Source: Deltaproteobacteria bacterium | GTDB taxonomy: Bacteria; Myxococcota_A; UBA9042; PHBI01 | Reading direction: 5' to 3' | Length of the DNA: 64,000 nt | Assembly: GCA_020632715.1 (NCBI GenBank) | Contig: JACKFA010000001.1 | Span: 1,240,001 to 1,304,000, forward strand | Part shown: piece after piece, positions 1 to 8,434 of the stretch | Numbering within the stretch: the stretch's first letter is position 1 | Layout of the letters: each line of letters opens with the position of its first letter | The notes under the pieces: model-generated | The model's input: only the letters and a program-made list of their open reading frames with translations | Database searches by the model: none | Told to the model about the DNA's origin: nothing | Position numbers and translations under genes: made by a program

Positions 1-986
1 GGCGCGATGCCCTCCTGGATGAGGGCGTTGCGGAGCCAGTTCGCGCGGTCGTTCCCGGCGTTCGACGGGTCGTACTCCCCGGCGGCGGCGTAGCCCTCGA
101 TGGTGACCTTGCCGCCCTTCCCGCGGAGCCGGTCCGCGAGCGCCTTGACCGACGCCGCGCGCGCCGCGTCGGCGGCCGGCCGCGGGGGCGGGGCGGGCTT
201 CGCGGTCGACGCGGGCGTCTTGCGCTTGGCGCCGGCGCTGTCCCCACGCGACGCCACGCGCTCCTCGCCAGGGGACGGCCCGTAGTAGTCCGACTCCGCG
301 TCCGCTTCGACGGGCCGCTCGGCGCCGCCCGGGATGGTCGTCGCGTCGAACGCGGCCACCACCGCCTGGTCCTCCTTCTCCGTGCGCGTGGCGCCGCCGG
401 TCGGCGGGGCGACGGCGAAGCGGTCGTTCGTGTGGAGGGTCTCGCGGTGGACGAGCCGCACGGAGCGCAGGTCGTAGCGGAACGAGAGCGCGGAGGACGA
501 GCCCACGCCGACCTTCACGTCGCGCCAGCTCTCACCCGACGTGTTGTCCACGACGGCCCAGCCCTGCACCTTGACCTTCCCGTCCTCGAGCACCACGCGG
601 TAGCTCGGCTTCCACGCCGGCGACTCGGTGATGTAGGTGAGGACGACCTGATGGACGCCCGGCTCGTCGATCTGCACGGTCATGTCGACGTTGCCGTCCT
701 GCGCGGCCCCCTGCGTCGGGAACGACACGGGCAGGGGCTTGCCCGACACCGCGTCGCGGACGGTCAGCGACTTCAGGAAGTCGTCGATCTTGTCCTGCGG
801 CACGGTGAGCGTGAGCGCCCCCTCGTGCACCTCGGCCTTGCGCTCGTAGTACGCGATGCCGTTGCGATAGACGACGACCCGCCCGAGCGCGGCGTCGTCC
901 GCCTCGACGTGGGATGAGTAGCTGCCGCAGGCCGCGGCGGTGAGGGACGCGAACAGCGCGACCCCGAAGAGCGCTCCCCGATTCAT
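1..986 (-). CDS. Lipoprotein with DUF4139-like region and OmpA-like C-terminal domain (3' end outside window)
   Basis: The frame is open from an ATG at 986 to the window edge, so the C-terminus is missing (328 codons seen). A GGGAGG Shine-Dalgarno precedes the ATG. The N-terminus is a lipoprotein signal ending LTAAACG, so the Cys near residue 20 should be lipidated. Residues 30-170 contain VVVYRNGIAYYERKAEV and DDFLKSLTV, the style of DUF4139-type beta-rich proteins. A Pro/Ala/Lys linker follows. The last visible stretch (VTIEGYAAAGEYDPSNAGN) resembles the start of an OmpA peptidoglycan-binding fold. Inference: an outer-membrane or periplasmic lipoprotein that contacts peptidoglycan. The exact family is uncertain because the end is cut off. 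Confidence 0.75.
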   Translation of the reverse strand, partial: MNRGALFGVALFASLTAAACGSYSSHVEADDAALGRVVVYRNGIAYYERKAEVHEGALTLTVPQDKIDDFLKSLTVRDAVSGKPLPVSFPTQGAAQDGNVDMTVQIDEPGVHQVVLTYITESPAWKPSYRVVLEDGKVKVQGWAVVDNTSGESWRDVKVGVGSSSALSFRYDLRSVRLVHRETLHTNDRFAVAPPTGGATRTEKEDQAVVAAFDATTIPGGAERPVEADAESDYYGPSPGEERVASRGDSAGAKRKTPASTAKPAPPPRPAADAARAASVKALADRLRGKGGKVTIEGYAAAGEYDPSNAGNDRANWLRNALIQEGIA

Positions 987-1128
987 GTGACCAACCTCCC
1001 GGTGTCTCCCGATGGGATGTGCTTGCGGTCGGTTCTTACGCAGGGGGCGCGCTTTGGTTCTCAAGTCTCCGTAAAAAGGGTGGCCGCCCCGCCATCCAGG
1101 CGGGCGCGACGGCCGCCTGCGAGGCCCG

Positions 1129-2043
1129 TCAGTCGGGGATCTCGAGCTCCGGCTGCACGGCCGCCCTGTGCGCGCCGATCTCGACGAGGTGGGTCATGCG
1201 CGCGCCGAAGAGGAAGGCGATGGAGCTGTAGTAGGCCCAGATGAGGAAGATCACGAGGGCGCCGGCGGCGCCATAGGCCGAGTCGACGGCGCCGGTCGCG
1301 ACGTAGGCGGCGACGAGCCAGCGCCCCACGAGGAGCAGCGCCGCGGTGATGGCGGCGCCGAGCCAGATGTAGCGGGCGCGCGGCTTCTTCTGCGGGAGCA
1401 GCGTGTAGACGAGCACGATGAGGCAGGTGACGACGGAGAACGCGAGCAGGAACTCGAAGATGGAGACGAGCGGGAGCCCGAGGTCGAAGATCGAGATCTT
1501 GCCGATCACGTCGCCCACGAGGTTCAGCGCGACCCGCGTCGCGAGGAGGCCGACGAAGACGGCGCCGAAGACGACGACGCCGAGGGCCGCGACGAGGCGC
1601 CCGCGGAGGAAGGCCAGGATCGCCGAGCGAAAGGTGACCTCCTCGAGCGCCTGGATGTCCCAGACGCGATGCAGCGCGCGCCGGAGCTCGACGAAGAGGC
1701 GGCTCGACCCCCAGAAGAGGAGGAGCGCGCTGATGACCGTCGCGATGCTGATGGACGTGAAGTCGCGCGCGCCCTCGGCCATCTGCACGACGAGGTCGGC
1801 GACGCGCGGCCCGACCTCCTGGCTCAGGCGGTCGCGGATCTCGGCCTTCGCGGCGTCGGTCCCGAACACGGCCCCCCCGATGGCGACCGCGATGGTCACG
1901 AAGGGCGCCATCGAGATGAGCGCGAAGAACGCGAGCCCGGCGGCGACGAGGCTCACGTCGCGCTGCATGGTGGTCGCGACCGTGAGGCGCACGAGGCGCC
2001 AGAGCTGGGTGAGGCGCGTCTTCAGCTCGAGGGCGACGCTCAC
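1129..2043 (-). CDS. YihY/BrkB-family inner-membrane protein
   Basis: 304 residues with about six hydrophobic segments. The first helix region (VSLVAAGLAFFALISMAPFV) is the family's signature N-terminal segment, and the later YGAAGALVIFLIWAYYSS with a final FLFGARMTHL motif is the conserved C-terminal part. Length and layout fit YihY/BrkB proteins, integral membrane proteins of unsettled biochemical role that were once mis-assigned as RNase BN. The start is GTG at 2043 with a G-rich sequence just upstream. It lies 58 bases downstream of the YkgJ-type gene on the same strand. No regulatory signal was seen. Confidence 0.88.
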   Translation of the reverse strand: MSVALELKTRLTQLWRLVRLTVATTMQRDVSLVAAGLAFFALISMAPFVTIAVAIGGAVFGTDAAKAEIRDRLSQEVGPRVADLVVQMAEGARDFTSISIATVISALLLFWGSSRLFVELRRALHRVWDIQALEEVTFRSAILAFLRGRLVAALGVVVFGAVFVGLLATRVALNLVGDVIGKISIFDLGLPLVSIFEFLLAFSVVTCLIVLVYTLLPQKKPRARYIWLGAAITAALLLVGRWLVAAYVATGAVDSAYGAAGALVIFLIWAYYSSIAFLFGARMTHLVEIGAHRAAVQPELEIPD

Positions 2044-2101
2044 GCCGCCCCCAAGGGCGACGACGCCGCTCCCGCCTCGGTCCGCGCGGGGTGCCTGGGC
2101 A

Positions 2102-3610
2102 CTAGAACTTCACCATCTCGAGGCGCGTGTCGGGCTCCGGGAGCTCGCGCGCGTGCGCCACGAGGGCGGGCCAGCGGTCGACGAAGAGGCTCGCGATGGG
2201 CTCGTCGAAGCGCGCGAGCACGGGCCCGTCGAAGGCGTCGTGGCGCATCATGAAGCTCGTCATGACGAGCCCATCCATCACGTCCTGCGCGACGAGGTGA
2301 CGGCGCTTCACCTCGCGCGCTCGCGCCACGGCGAACGCGAGCGAGAGCGCCCACTGGAACGCCATGTGGCCGAGCCCGACGCGCACGGTGCGCGCGATGG
2401 CGAGCCCCTTCCCCATGAGGTGGTGGTGGAGGTGGTCCTTCAGGAGCGAGACGAGGTCGGGGCGCCGGAGCGGGTGCATCACGCGCGGGAGCTCGTCGCG
2501 CAGGTGGGCGAGCCCGAGCGCGAAGTGGTCGAGCGCCTCACCGCGGATGAGCGTCTCGCCGGTCGGCGGCGGCATCATCCCCTTGAGCTGGCCGATGGCC
2601 GAGAGGAGCCCGCCCGCGATCCCGTCGAGGTCGTCGCGCAGGGAGGCGAGGTCGGTGCCCGCGGCGCCGTCGGGCGCGGCGTCGCCGAGCACCTCGGCGC
2701 GGAGGCCCGAGAAGAGCGCGGCGTGATCGCCGTCGCCGGCGTCGACGAGGTCGTGGAGGCGGTCCTCGAGGGCCTGGTACTCGGCCCAGGTCACGACGCG
2801 CCCGGCGGTCGTCTCGATGACGCGCCGCACGCGCGGCAGCTCGGGGACGAGCCGCAGCACCTCGCGCAGGTTCGGGAGATCGTCCGCGAGGCGCTTCCCG
2901 GCGCGCGCCTCGACGAAGCCGCGGCACTCGCGCTGGATGCTGATGGCGACGCCGTCCGGAGTGGCGACGAGCTCGTACGGGAAGATCCGGCAGGCCGACG
3001 GCTTGGCCTCCGCGCCCCACTGGCCGTGGATCCGGCAGCGCGCGTCGTCGTCGAGGAAGACGCAGGACCCGTGGGTCAGCTGGCAGTAGACCTGCCCGGC
3101 GGCGCCGGGCCTCTTGCCGAGGGTGACGAAGAGCCCCTTCCTCGTGCGCGTCGCGGCCTCGAGCGCGGGGATCTTGTCCGCGAGCCCCTCGAGGACGTCG
3201 TCGAAGACGGGGACGTTGTGGCCGCCGCAGCACGAGCCGCACATCGTGCAGGTGAAGCGGGCGTCGCCGCGCACGACGATGGGGACGTCGTCGCGCGAGC
3301 CCTCGGCGGCGGCCGCGGCGCGCTCGGCGTCGGCGGCGAGGGCGCCGGCGCGGGGGGTCGCGAGCAGGAAGAGGCGGGCGAAGGCGGCGACGGCGTCGCG
3401 CACGCGGCCCTCGTCGCCGGCCACGCGCGCGGCGAGCTCCGCGAGGGGCTGCTCGCGATCGAGGGCGGCGGCGAGCGAGGCGCCCGCGGCGTCGAGCTTC
3501 ACGCGGCGGCCGAGGACCTCGTCCGACAGGGCGCTCCCGGCGCCGTCGGGCGTCGGGACGAGGCGCACGCCGGCGCGGAGCGGGGGGACCGGATCCAGGA
3601 CTTCGTTCAT
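2102..3610 (-). CDS. YkgJ-type Cys-cluster protein
   Basis: 502 residues. The YkgJ/CxxCxxCC signature is present as FTCTMCGSCCGGH near residues 119-131. Downstream conserved cysteines occur in CRIHGQWG, ACRIFPYE and RECRGF, probably ligands of a metal or Fe-S cluster. The N-terminal 110 residues resemble a winged-helix-like or PqqD-like region but were not assigned. The C-terminal 220 residues are an alpha-helical extension with no recognised domain, so the protein is about four times the length of a minimal YkgJ protein. Function unknown; a metal-binding or protein-modifying role is inference only. Confidence 0.8.
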   Translation of the reverse strand: MNEVLDPVPPLRAGVRLVPTPDGAGSALSDEVLGRRVKLDAAGASLAAALDREQPLAELAARVAGDEGRVRDAVAAFARLFLLATPRAGALAADAERAAAAAEGSRDDVPIVVRGDARFTCTMCGSCCGGHNVPVFDDVLEGLADKIPALEAATRTRKGLFVTLGKRPGAAGQVYCQLTHGSCVFLDDDARCRIHGQWGAEAKPSACRIFPYELVATPDGVAISIQRECRGFVEARAGKRLADDLPNLREVLRLVPELPRVRRVIETTAGRVVTWAEYQALEDRLHDLVDAGDGDHAALFSGLRAEVLGDAAPDGAAGTDLASLRDDLDGIAGGLLSAIGQLKGMMPPPTGETLIRGEALDHFALGLAHLRDELPRVMHPLRRPDLVSLLKDHLHHHLMGKGLAIARTVRVGLGHMAFQWALSLAFAVARAREVKRRHLVAQDVMDGLVMTSFMMRHDAFDGPVLARFDEPIASLFVDRWPALVAHARELPEPDTRLEMVKF

Positions 3611-3739
3611 TCGGGCCCCCGGGGCGTGCGCGCGGCCAGCGCGGAGCGCGGTCTCGACCGGGTCCGCGAGCGCCGTGGCGGCGATGGCGCGCGCCGAGCG
3701 CAGCGGACGTCCGCGGCGGGGCCGCGACCGCTCCCGGGC

Positions 3740-3973
3740 TCAGTACGGCGCGTCGTCGTCGCCGGCGTCGACGTCGTCGATCTCGTCGAGGCTCACGGTG
3801 TCGTCGTCCGACAGGCCGTAGCCCGGACCGCCGAGCTCCCCCGTCTCGTAGAGCTGCGCGAGGAAGACCGTCAGCGCCTGCGAGACGAGCTGGTTGTGGT
3901 TCAAGCCGAGCTGGCTCGCGGCCTTCTCGGCTTCCTGGAAGAGCTTGTCGGAGATGGTGACAGCGAGTTTCAC
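3740..3973 (-). CDS. Small ribbon-helix-helix-like protein with acidic tail
   Basis: 77 residues from a GTG start at 3973. Residues 1-45 (LAVTISDKLFQEAEKAASQLG, then NQLVSQALTVFLAQLYE) look like an RHH/CopG-type DNA-binding fold: a short strand followed by two helices. The last 30 residues are almost all Asp/Glu/Gly. No toxin gene adjoins it, so an antitoxin role is not supported. An A/T-rich TAGAAT (3986-3981 on the minus strand) sits about eight bases upstream of the start and could be a -10 element. A small transcriptional regulator is the most likely role. Confidence 0.6.
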   Translation of the reverse strand: MKLAVTISDKLFQEAEKAASQLGLNHNQLVSQALTVFLAQLYETGELGGPGYGLSDDDTVSLDEIDDVDAGDDDAPY

Positions 3974-4038
3974 GGGGCGATTCTACCCCACCGGCGCGGA
4001 AGGGGAAGCGGGATCGCGCATCGGCACTGAAAATCCGT

Positions 4039-5196
4039 TCACGCCGTCAGAAGGACGCCGCGGAAGCGGGCGATCCACTCGATGTGCGGGGTCTGGGGGA
4101 ACTGGTCGACGCCCTCGAGCGCGGCGAGGTCGTAGCCGGCCGCGGCGAGGGCGGCCGCGTCGCGCGCGAGGGCCTCGGGGTAGCACGAGACGTAGACGAG
4201 GTGCCGCGGGCGGCTCGGCCGCGGCAGCGCGCCGAGGGCGGGCACGAACGCGCCGAGCCCCGAGCGGGGCGGGTCGACGACGAGCGCGTCGGCGCCCATC
4301 GCGAGCGCGGCGAGCCCGCTCGCGGCGAGGCTCCCGCTGCGCGCGTCGACGTGCGCCGAGACCCCGGCGCGCTCGGCGCCCATCGCGAGGCCGGCGAGGG
4401 CGACGGCGTCGGTGTCGACGGCGACCACGCGGCGCCCGTCGGCGGCGATCGGCAGCGTGAGCTGGCCGTTGCCGCAGCCGATCTCGAGGACGTCGCTCGC
4501 GCCGGTGTCGCGGAGGGCCGCCCGCACGGCGGCCACGATGGCGCGCGCCGGGGCGAGCCCCGGCTGGGAGAAGCCGCCGATCGGCCCGAAGAGCGGCGTC
4601 TCGCGCGCGTCGTCGCCGAGCCATGTCGCGAACCAGGGCGCGAGGACGGGCTCCTTGCCGAGGCGCGGGCGCGCGGGGGCGGGGTCGAGGATGACGGGCT
4701 TCCGGCGCTGCCCCATCTCGATCGCGGCGCGCGCGCCGACGTCCCGGAGCCACGTGGGCGCGTCGAAGAGGGCCTTGGCGTCGACGTGGGCGAGGTCCAC
4801 CCAGAGGCCGCGGCGGCCGTCGGGGGCGACGCGGAGGCGGAGCGAGGCCCTCGCGACGGGCGGCAGGTGGCGCCGCAGCTCGGCGTGCCAGGCGGCGAGG
4901 CGGGGCGAGAGCTGCGGGCACGCCTCGAGATCGACGACGTGGGAGCGGGCGAGGTCCCAGAGGCCGAGGCGCGGGGTGCCGTCCGGCTCGCGGACGAGGG
5001 CGAGATCGACGCGATCGCGGAGCCCCGCCTCGCCGAGCGAGGTGACGCGGGCGTCGCGAGCGTGCGCCCCGTCGAGGCCGGCCTCGGCGAGCGCGTCGGC
5101 GAGCGCGCGTCGCTTGTGCGCGAGCTGTTCGTCGTACGGCGTGGCCCAGCTCGGGCAGCCCCCACAGGTCCCGGCGTGCTGACACGAGAAGCCCAT
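4039..5196 (-). CDS. RNA m5U methyltransferase, TrmA/RlmC/RlmD family
   Basis: 385 residues. The N-terminus carries a Cys cluster, CQHAGTCGGC, with a further Cys at ACPQL near residue 93, suggesting the [4Fe-4S] site of RlmD-like enzymes. SAM-binding motif I is LEIGCGNGQL. The catalytic region has VDPPRSGLG and YVSCYP, where the Cys is the expected nucleophile (the family usually reads SCNP). The C-terminus ends DQFPQTPHIEWIARF, the conserved general-base motif. There is no N-terminal TRAM domain. Predicted reaction: SAM-dependent C5 methylation of a uridine in rRNA or tRNA; the exact target cannot be told from sequence. It reads away from a terminator lying at 5222-5262. Confidence 0.9.
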   Translation of the reverse strand: MGFSCQHAGTCGGCPSWATPYDEQLAHKRRALADALAEAGLDGAHARDARVTSLGEAGLRDRVDLALVREPDGTPRLGLWDLARSHVVDLEACPQLSPRLAAWHAELRRHLPPVARASLRLRVAPDGRRGLWVDLAHVDAKALFDAPTWLRDVGARAAIEMGQRRKPVILDPAPARPRLGKEPVLAPWFATWLGDDARETPLFGPIGGFSQPGLAPARAIVAAVRAALRDTGASDVLEIGCGNGQLTLPIAADGRRVVAVDTDAVALAGLAMGAERAGVSAHVDARSGSLAASGLAALAMGADALVVDPPRSGLGAFVPALGALPRPSRPRHLVYVSCYPEALARDAAALAAAGYDLAALEGVDQFPQTPHIEWIARFRGVLLTA

Positions 5197-5221
5197 GGGC
5201 GTGGCTTAGCACAGCGGGGCA

Positions 5222-5262
5222 GAAAAAGAGCGAGGCCGGGTCCATCTCGGGACCCGGCCTCG
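5222..5262 (-). terminator. Rho-independent terminator downstream of the OmpA lipoprotein gene
   Basis: A perfect 13-bp stem (CGAGGCCGGGTCC at 5231-5243 pairing with 5250-5262) with a six-base loop is followed on the minus strand by CTCTTTTT (5223-5229). It lies about 190 bases after the stop of the lipoprotein gene at 5456 and just before the start of the methyltransferase gene. Confidence 0.85.
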
Positions 5263-5455
5263 AAGTCGAGGGGCGGCGAAGTGGGCGCGCCGCCTCTCGA
5301 GGCGAGGCTCAGCCGCAGGGCGGTGGCTGAGCCCCGATCGGGCGCCTGGCCGGGGTTGGGGCGGCCGGCGGCCCGGGGAGGCCGCGCGATGGGGCTCGCG
5401 CGGCGCTCGGGAGCGGACGACGGCGTGGGGCGCGCCGTCGCCCGGGGTCGATGCG

Positions 5456-5935
5456 TCAGTCCTCGTCGGCGACGCGGATCTCGACGCGGCGGCTGTAGAA
5501 CTGCGGGTCGTCCGAGCGCTCACCGCCGGACTTCACGAAGATCCGGTCGGAGGCGACGCCGCACGCGACGAGGCGGTTGGCGACGGACTCGCTGCGGTCC
5601 ATGCCGAGCTCCTGGTTGTAGTTCTCGGAGCCGGTGGGATCGGTGTAGCCGACGACGAGGATCTTCTTGCCCTTGAGGGGGCCGTCCTTCATGCACTGGG
5701 CGAGCTGGTCGGCGAAGATCTGGCTGTTCGTGTCGAGGGCGGCCGAGTTGTAGCCGAAGTAGGCCTTGTTGGTGTCGAGGCGGCAGGCCTCGGCGACGCG
5801 CGGCCCGATCTCGACCTCGGTCTGGGGTGGCTGCGAGGCGGCGGCCTCGTCGTAGCGGACGGCCTTCGTCTCCTGGGCGCAGGCGCCGAAGGTCAGCATC
5901 GAGAGCCCGATAGCGGCGGTCATGAGCGACTTCAT
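5456..5935 (-). CDS. OmpA-family peptidoglycan-binding lipoprotein (Pal-like)
   Basis: 159 residues from the ATG at 5935, chosen over an upstream in-frame ATG because AGGAGG lies six bases before it and the product then begins with a lipoprotein signal (MKSLMTAAIGLSML, lipobox FGAC). Residues 50-155 are an OmpA C-terminal domain: KILVVGYTDPTGSENYN holds the peptidoglycan-contacting TDxxG motif, and LGMDRSESVANRLVACGV is the following helix. The size and single domain suggest a small Pal-like envelope anchor. It has its own terminator (5222-5262) and a possible sigma-54 promoter (6001-6016), so it is probably monocistronic. Confidence 0.88.
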   Translation of the reverse strand: MKSLMTAAIGLSMLTFGACAQETKAVRYDEAAASQPPQTEVEIGPRVAEACRLDTNKAYFGYNSAALDTNSQIFADQLAQCMKDGPLKGKKILVVGYTDPTGSENYNQELGMDRSESVANRLVACGVASDRIFVKSGGERSDDPQFYSRRVEIRVADED

Positions 5936-6000
5936 GAGAAACCTCCTGGGTGTCTTGGCGGGCCCCACTCACTCCGTCGGCGCCCACGGCGAGGACACAT

Positions 6001-6016
6001 CGCACGCGCCGTGCCA
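6001..6016 (-). promoter_or_regulatory. Possible sigma-54 promoter for the OmpA lipoprotein gene
   Basis: The minus strand reads TGGCAC, five bases, then GTGCG, matching the -24/-12 architecture (GG, ten bases, GC) with two mismatches in the -12 element. It lies 66 bases upstream of the lipoprotein ATG at 5935. Such matches can occur by chance in GC-rich DNA. Confidence 0.3.
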
Positions 6017-6196
6017 AGCAGCGGATGAGCACGAGATCACGGCGGTTTCTCCTGGGCCGCCGCGGGGCGGGCCCGCGGACGCGCGGCAGGCTGCCCCAGG
6101 TGGTCGGTGGCCACGGGGCGGGCTGGGTCAGGCGCGGTCGCGGTTGCGGCGGGCGCGGAGCCGATGCGCGCCAATCAGCTGAAATCGAAGGGAAAC

Positions 6197-6220
6197 CACG
6201 GAGGCACGGAGGCACGGAGG
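6197..6220 (+). repeat. Tandem octamer CACGGAGG x3
   Basis: Three exact head-to-tail copies of CACGGAGG lie in the 567-base non-coding stretch between the OmpA lipoprotein and the ABC exporter. The stretch otherwise holds a possible promoter, a long hairpin and a direct repeat; no gene is credible in it. Confidence 0.85.
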
Positions 6221-6260
6221 GCGCGGTGGCGCGAGCGGTTTGGGGACCGTTCGAGGGGTC

Positions 6261-6322
6261 GCGCAGAGGCGCAGAGGCGCAGAGGGCCACGTGGCCCCCT
6301 CTGCGCCTCTGCGCCTCTGCGC
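6261..6322. repeat. 62-base inverted repeat built from (GCGCAGAG)3
   Basis: Three exact copies of GCGCAGAG (6261-6284) are followed by GGCCACGTGGCC and then by the reverse complement of the same triple repeat (6299-6322). The whole forms one near-perfect hairpin or cruciform with a two-base bulge. There is no T tract, so it is not a normal terminator. Both this octamer and the neighbouring CACGGAGG octamer look like short mobile repeat families. Confidence 0.88.
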
Positions 6323-6376
6323 GAGCCTTCCTCCCACGGCTCGCGAGCGGCGAGGTAAGGCGCGGTCATCGCGGGC

Positions 6377-6508
6377 GCTGGCGGCCGAGGCCCGATCGCT
6401 AGCGATAACGTAAGCCTCGGCCGCCTGCGCCTGCGCGGCGCTGCGGTCGCCGCGGTGCGGCGACGCAGCGACGCTCCGACGCTGGCGGCCGAGGCCCGAT
6501 CGCTAGCG
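6377..6508 (-). repeat. 28-bp direct repeat, second copy spanning the ABC exporter stop codon
   Basis: The same 28 bases (beginning GCTGGCGGCCGAGGCCCGAT) occur at 6377-6404 and 6481-6508, a 104-base period. The copy at 6481-6508 contains the exporter's TAG (6505-6503). Confidence 0.88.
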
Positions 6509-8359
6509 GTACCCCTCGGCCTGCAGCGAGAAGAGGCGCGCGTAGACGCCGTCCTCGGCCATGAGCTCGTCGTGGCTCCCCTGCTCGACCACCCGCCCGT
6601 CCGAGAGCACCACGATGTGGTCGGCCATCCGCACCGTCGAGAAGCGATGCGAGATGAGCACCGCCATCTGGTTCTCCGTGTTCGACCGGAAGTGGTCGAA
6701 GATGTGCGCCTCCGCGTCCGCGTCCATCGACGCCGTCGGCTCGTCGAGCACCAGGATGTCCGCGTTCGTCCGCATGAACGCCCGCGACAGCGCCACCTTC
6801 TGCCACTGCCCGAGCGACAGCTCCCGCCCGTTCCCGAACCAGCGCCCGAGCTGCGTGTCGTACCCCTGCGGCAGCGTCGACAGGATCGGGTGAGCCATCC
6901 CCTTGTCCGCCGCCACCTCCCACGCCGCGCGGTCGTCGATGCGCGCGACGTCGCCCACACCCACGTTCTCGCCCGCCGCGAGCTGGTAGCGCACGAAGTC
7001 CTGGAAGATGACCCCGATGCGCCCCCGCAGCGTGTCGAGGTCCCAGTCCAGGAGATCCGTCCCGTCGAGCAGGATCCGCCCCCCCGTCGGCGCGTACAAC
7101 CGCGTCAGGAGCTTGATGAGCGTCGTCTTCCCGCTCCCGTTCTCCCCGACGAGCGCCAGCTTCTCGCCCGGCGCGAGGTGGAACGACACGTCCTTGATCG
7201 CGTCCGCCTCCGCCCCCGGGTAGCGGAACGCCACCGACTCGAACCGGAGCCCGTCCCCCGGCTTCGCCCCGACCGTCGCCGAGCCCGACCGCACCGCCGA
7301 CGGCGTCTCGAGGAACTCGTACAGGTTCGACAGATACAGGTTGTCCTCGTACATGCCGCCCACCGCCGACAGGATCGACGAGAACGCCGACTGCCCCTGC
7401 CGGAAGACCATCACGTACATCGTCATCTCGCCGAGCGTGATGTCGCCGGCCACCGCGGCGAGCGCCGTCCACGCGTAGGCCCCGTAGAACGCGATCGTCG
7501 AGAGCAGCCCCAGCGCCCAGCCCCAGAACGAGCGCTTCATCGTGAGCGCCCGGTCCTCCTGGTAGAGCTTCTCGAACGTCGTCGTGTAGCGCTCGAGGAA
7601 GAGCGGCCCGAGCCCGTAGAGCTGCGTCTCCTTCGCGAAGTCCTCCCGCGCGATGGCCGTCTCGTAGTACGCGCGCTGCCGCGTCTCGGGCGTGCGCCAC
7701 GTGAAGAGCCGGAACGCCTCGTTCGAGAAGCGCGCCTCCGCGAAGAACGCCGGGAGCCCCGCCACCGCCAGCACCAGCACCGCCCACGGCGAGAACGCGA
7801 GCAGGATCCCGCCGAACGTCACGAGCGAGAGCCCGTTCTGGATGACCCCGAACGTCCGCTGCACGAGCGACAGCGGCCGCTGGCTCGCCTCCCGCCGCGC
7901 CTTCGTCATCGCGTCGTAGGTGTTCGGGTCCTCGAAGTGCGGCAGATCCAGCTCCAGCGCCTTCTCGAGGATGACCACGTTCACCTTCTGCGAGAGCAGC
8001 GCCCGCAGGAGCGACTGCGTCAGCGAGAGCCCCCGCTGCGCCGCCGCGAGCACCGTCACCACGATGCCCTCGAGCACGACCCAGCGGATCGCCGCCTCGT
8101 GGTCGTGGTGCACCACCGAGTCCACGATGAGCTTCCCGACCCACGCGACGAGCCCGGGCAGGAGGCCCGCGACGACCGTCAGGAGCGCCATCGCGATGGT
8201 GAGGCCGCGGTGCGTCTCCCAGACGAGGCGGAAGCCGCGCCCGCTGTAGCGGAACACGCCGAGGAACGAGGCGGCGCCTGCGCTCCCGTTGGGTGGGGTC
8301 GCGGGCGCGAGGGACGCGGCGGATGAGGAGCCCCTCTCGGGCTTGGCGGCGCGGGTCAT
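6503..8359 (-). CDS. ABC exporter, fused permease and ATPase
   Basis: 618 residues. The N-terminal half (about residues 35-335) is a six-helix ABC exporter membrane domain. The C-terminal half is the ATPase: Walker A GENGSGKTT near residue 403, an LSLGQWQ signature near 511 in place of LSGGQ, Walker B ILVLDEPTASMD near 536, and the switch His in LISHRFSTVR. Probably works as a homodimer exporting a lipid, peptide or drug; no substrate gene is adjacent. The stop codon lies inside a short direct repeat. Transcribed alone as far as can be seen, with no good Shine-Dalgarno before the ATG at 8359. Confidence 0.9.
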   Translation of the reverse strand: MTRAAKPERGSSSAASLAPATPPNGSAGAASFLGVFRYSGRGFRLVWETHRGLTIAMALLTVVAGLLPGLVAWVGKLIVDSVVHHDHEAAIRWVVLEGIVVTVLAAAQRGLSLTQSLLRALLSQKVNVVILEKALELDLPHFEDPNTYDAMTKARREASQRPLSLVQRTFGVIQNGLSLVTFGGILLAFSPWAVLVLAVAGLPAFFAEARFSNEAFRLFTWRTPETRQRAYYETAIAREDFAKETQLYGLGPLFLERYTTTFEKLYQEDRALTMKRSFWGWALGLLSTIAFYGAYAWTALAAVAGDITLGEMTMYVMVFRQGQSAFSSILSAVGGMYEDNLYLSNLYEFLETPSAVRSGSATVGAKPGDGLRFESVAFRYPGAEADAIKDVSFHLAPGEKLALVGENGSGKTTLIKLLTRLYAPTGGRILLDGTDLLDWDLDTLRGRIGVIFQDFVRYQLAAGENVGVGDVARIDDRAAWEVAADKGMAHPILSTLPQGYDTQLGRWFGNGRELSLGQWQKVALSRAFMRTNADILVLDEPTASMDADAEAHIFDHFRSNTENQMAVLISHRFSTVRMADHIVVLSDGRVVEQGSHDELMAEDGVYARLFSLQAEGYR

Positions 8360-8434
8360 GACGCGCCCCTATACGCACGTCCAGGGGTCATGCAAGCGCG
8401 CCCCTGACGAATCGAGCCGCGGCGCCCGCTCCGC

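Noticed and set aside
3740..3973. Antitoxin of a toxin-antitoxin pair
   Set aside because: RHH-like fold is plausible, but no small toxin-like gene lies on either side.
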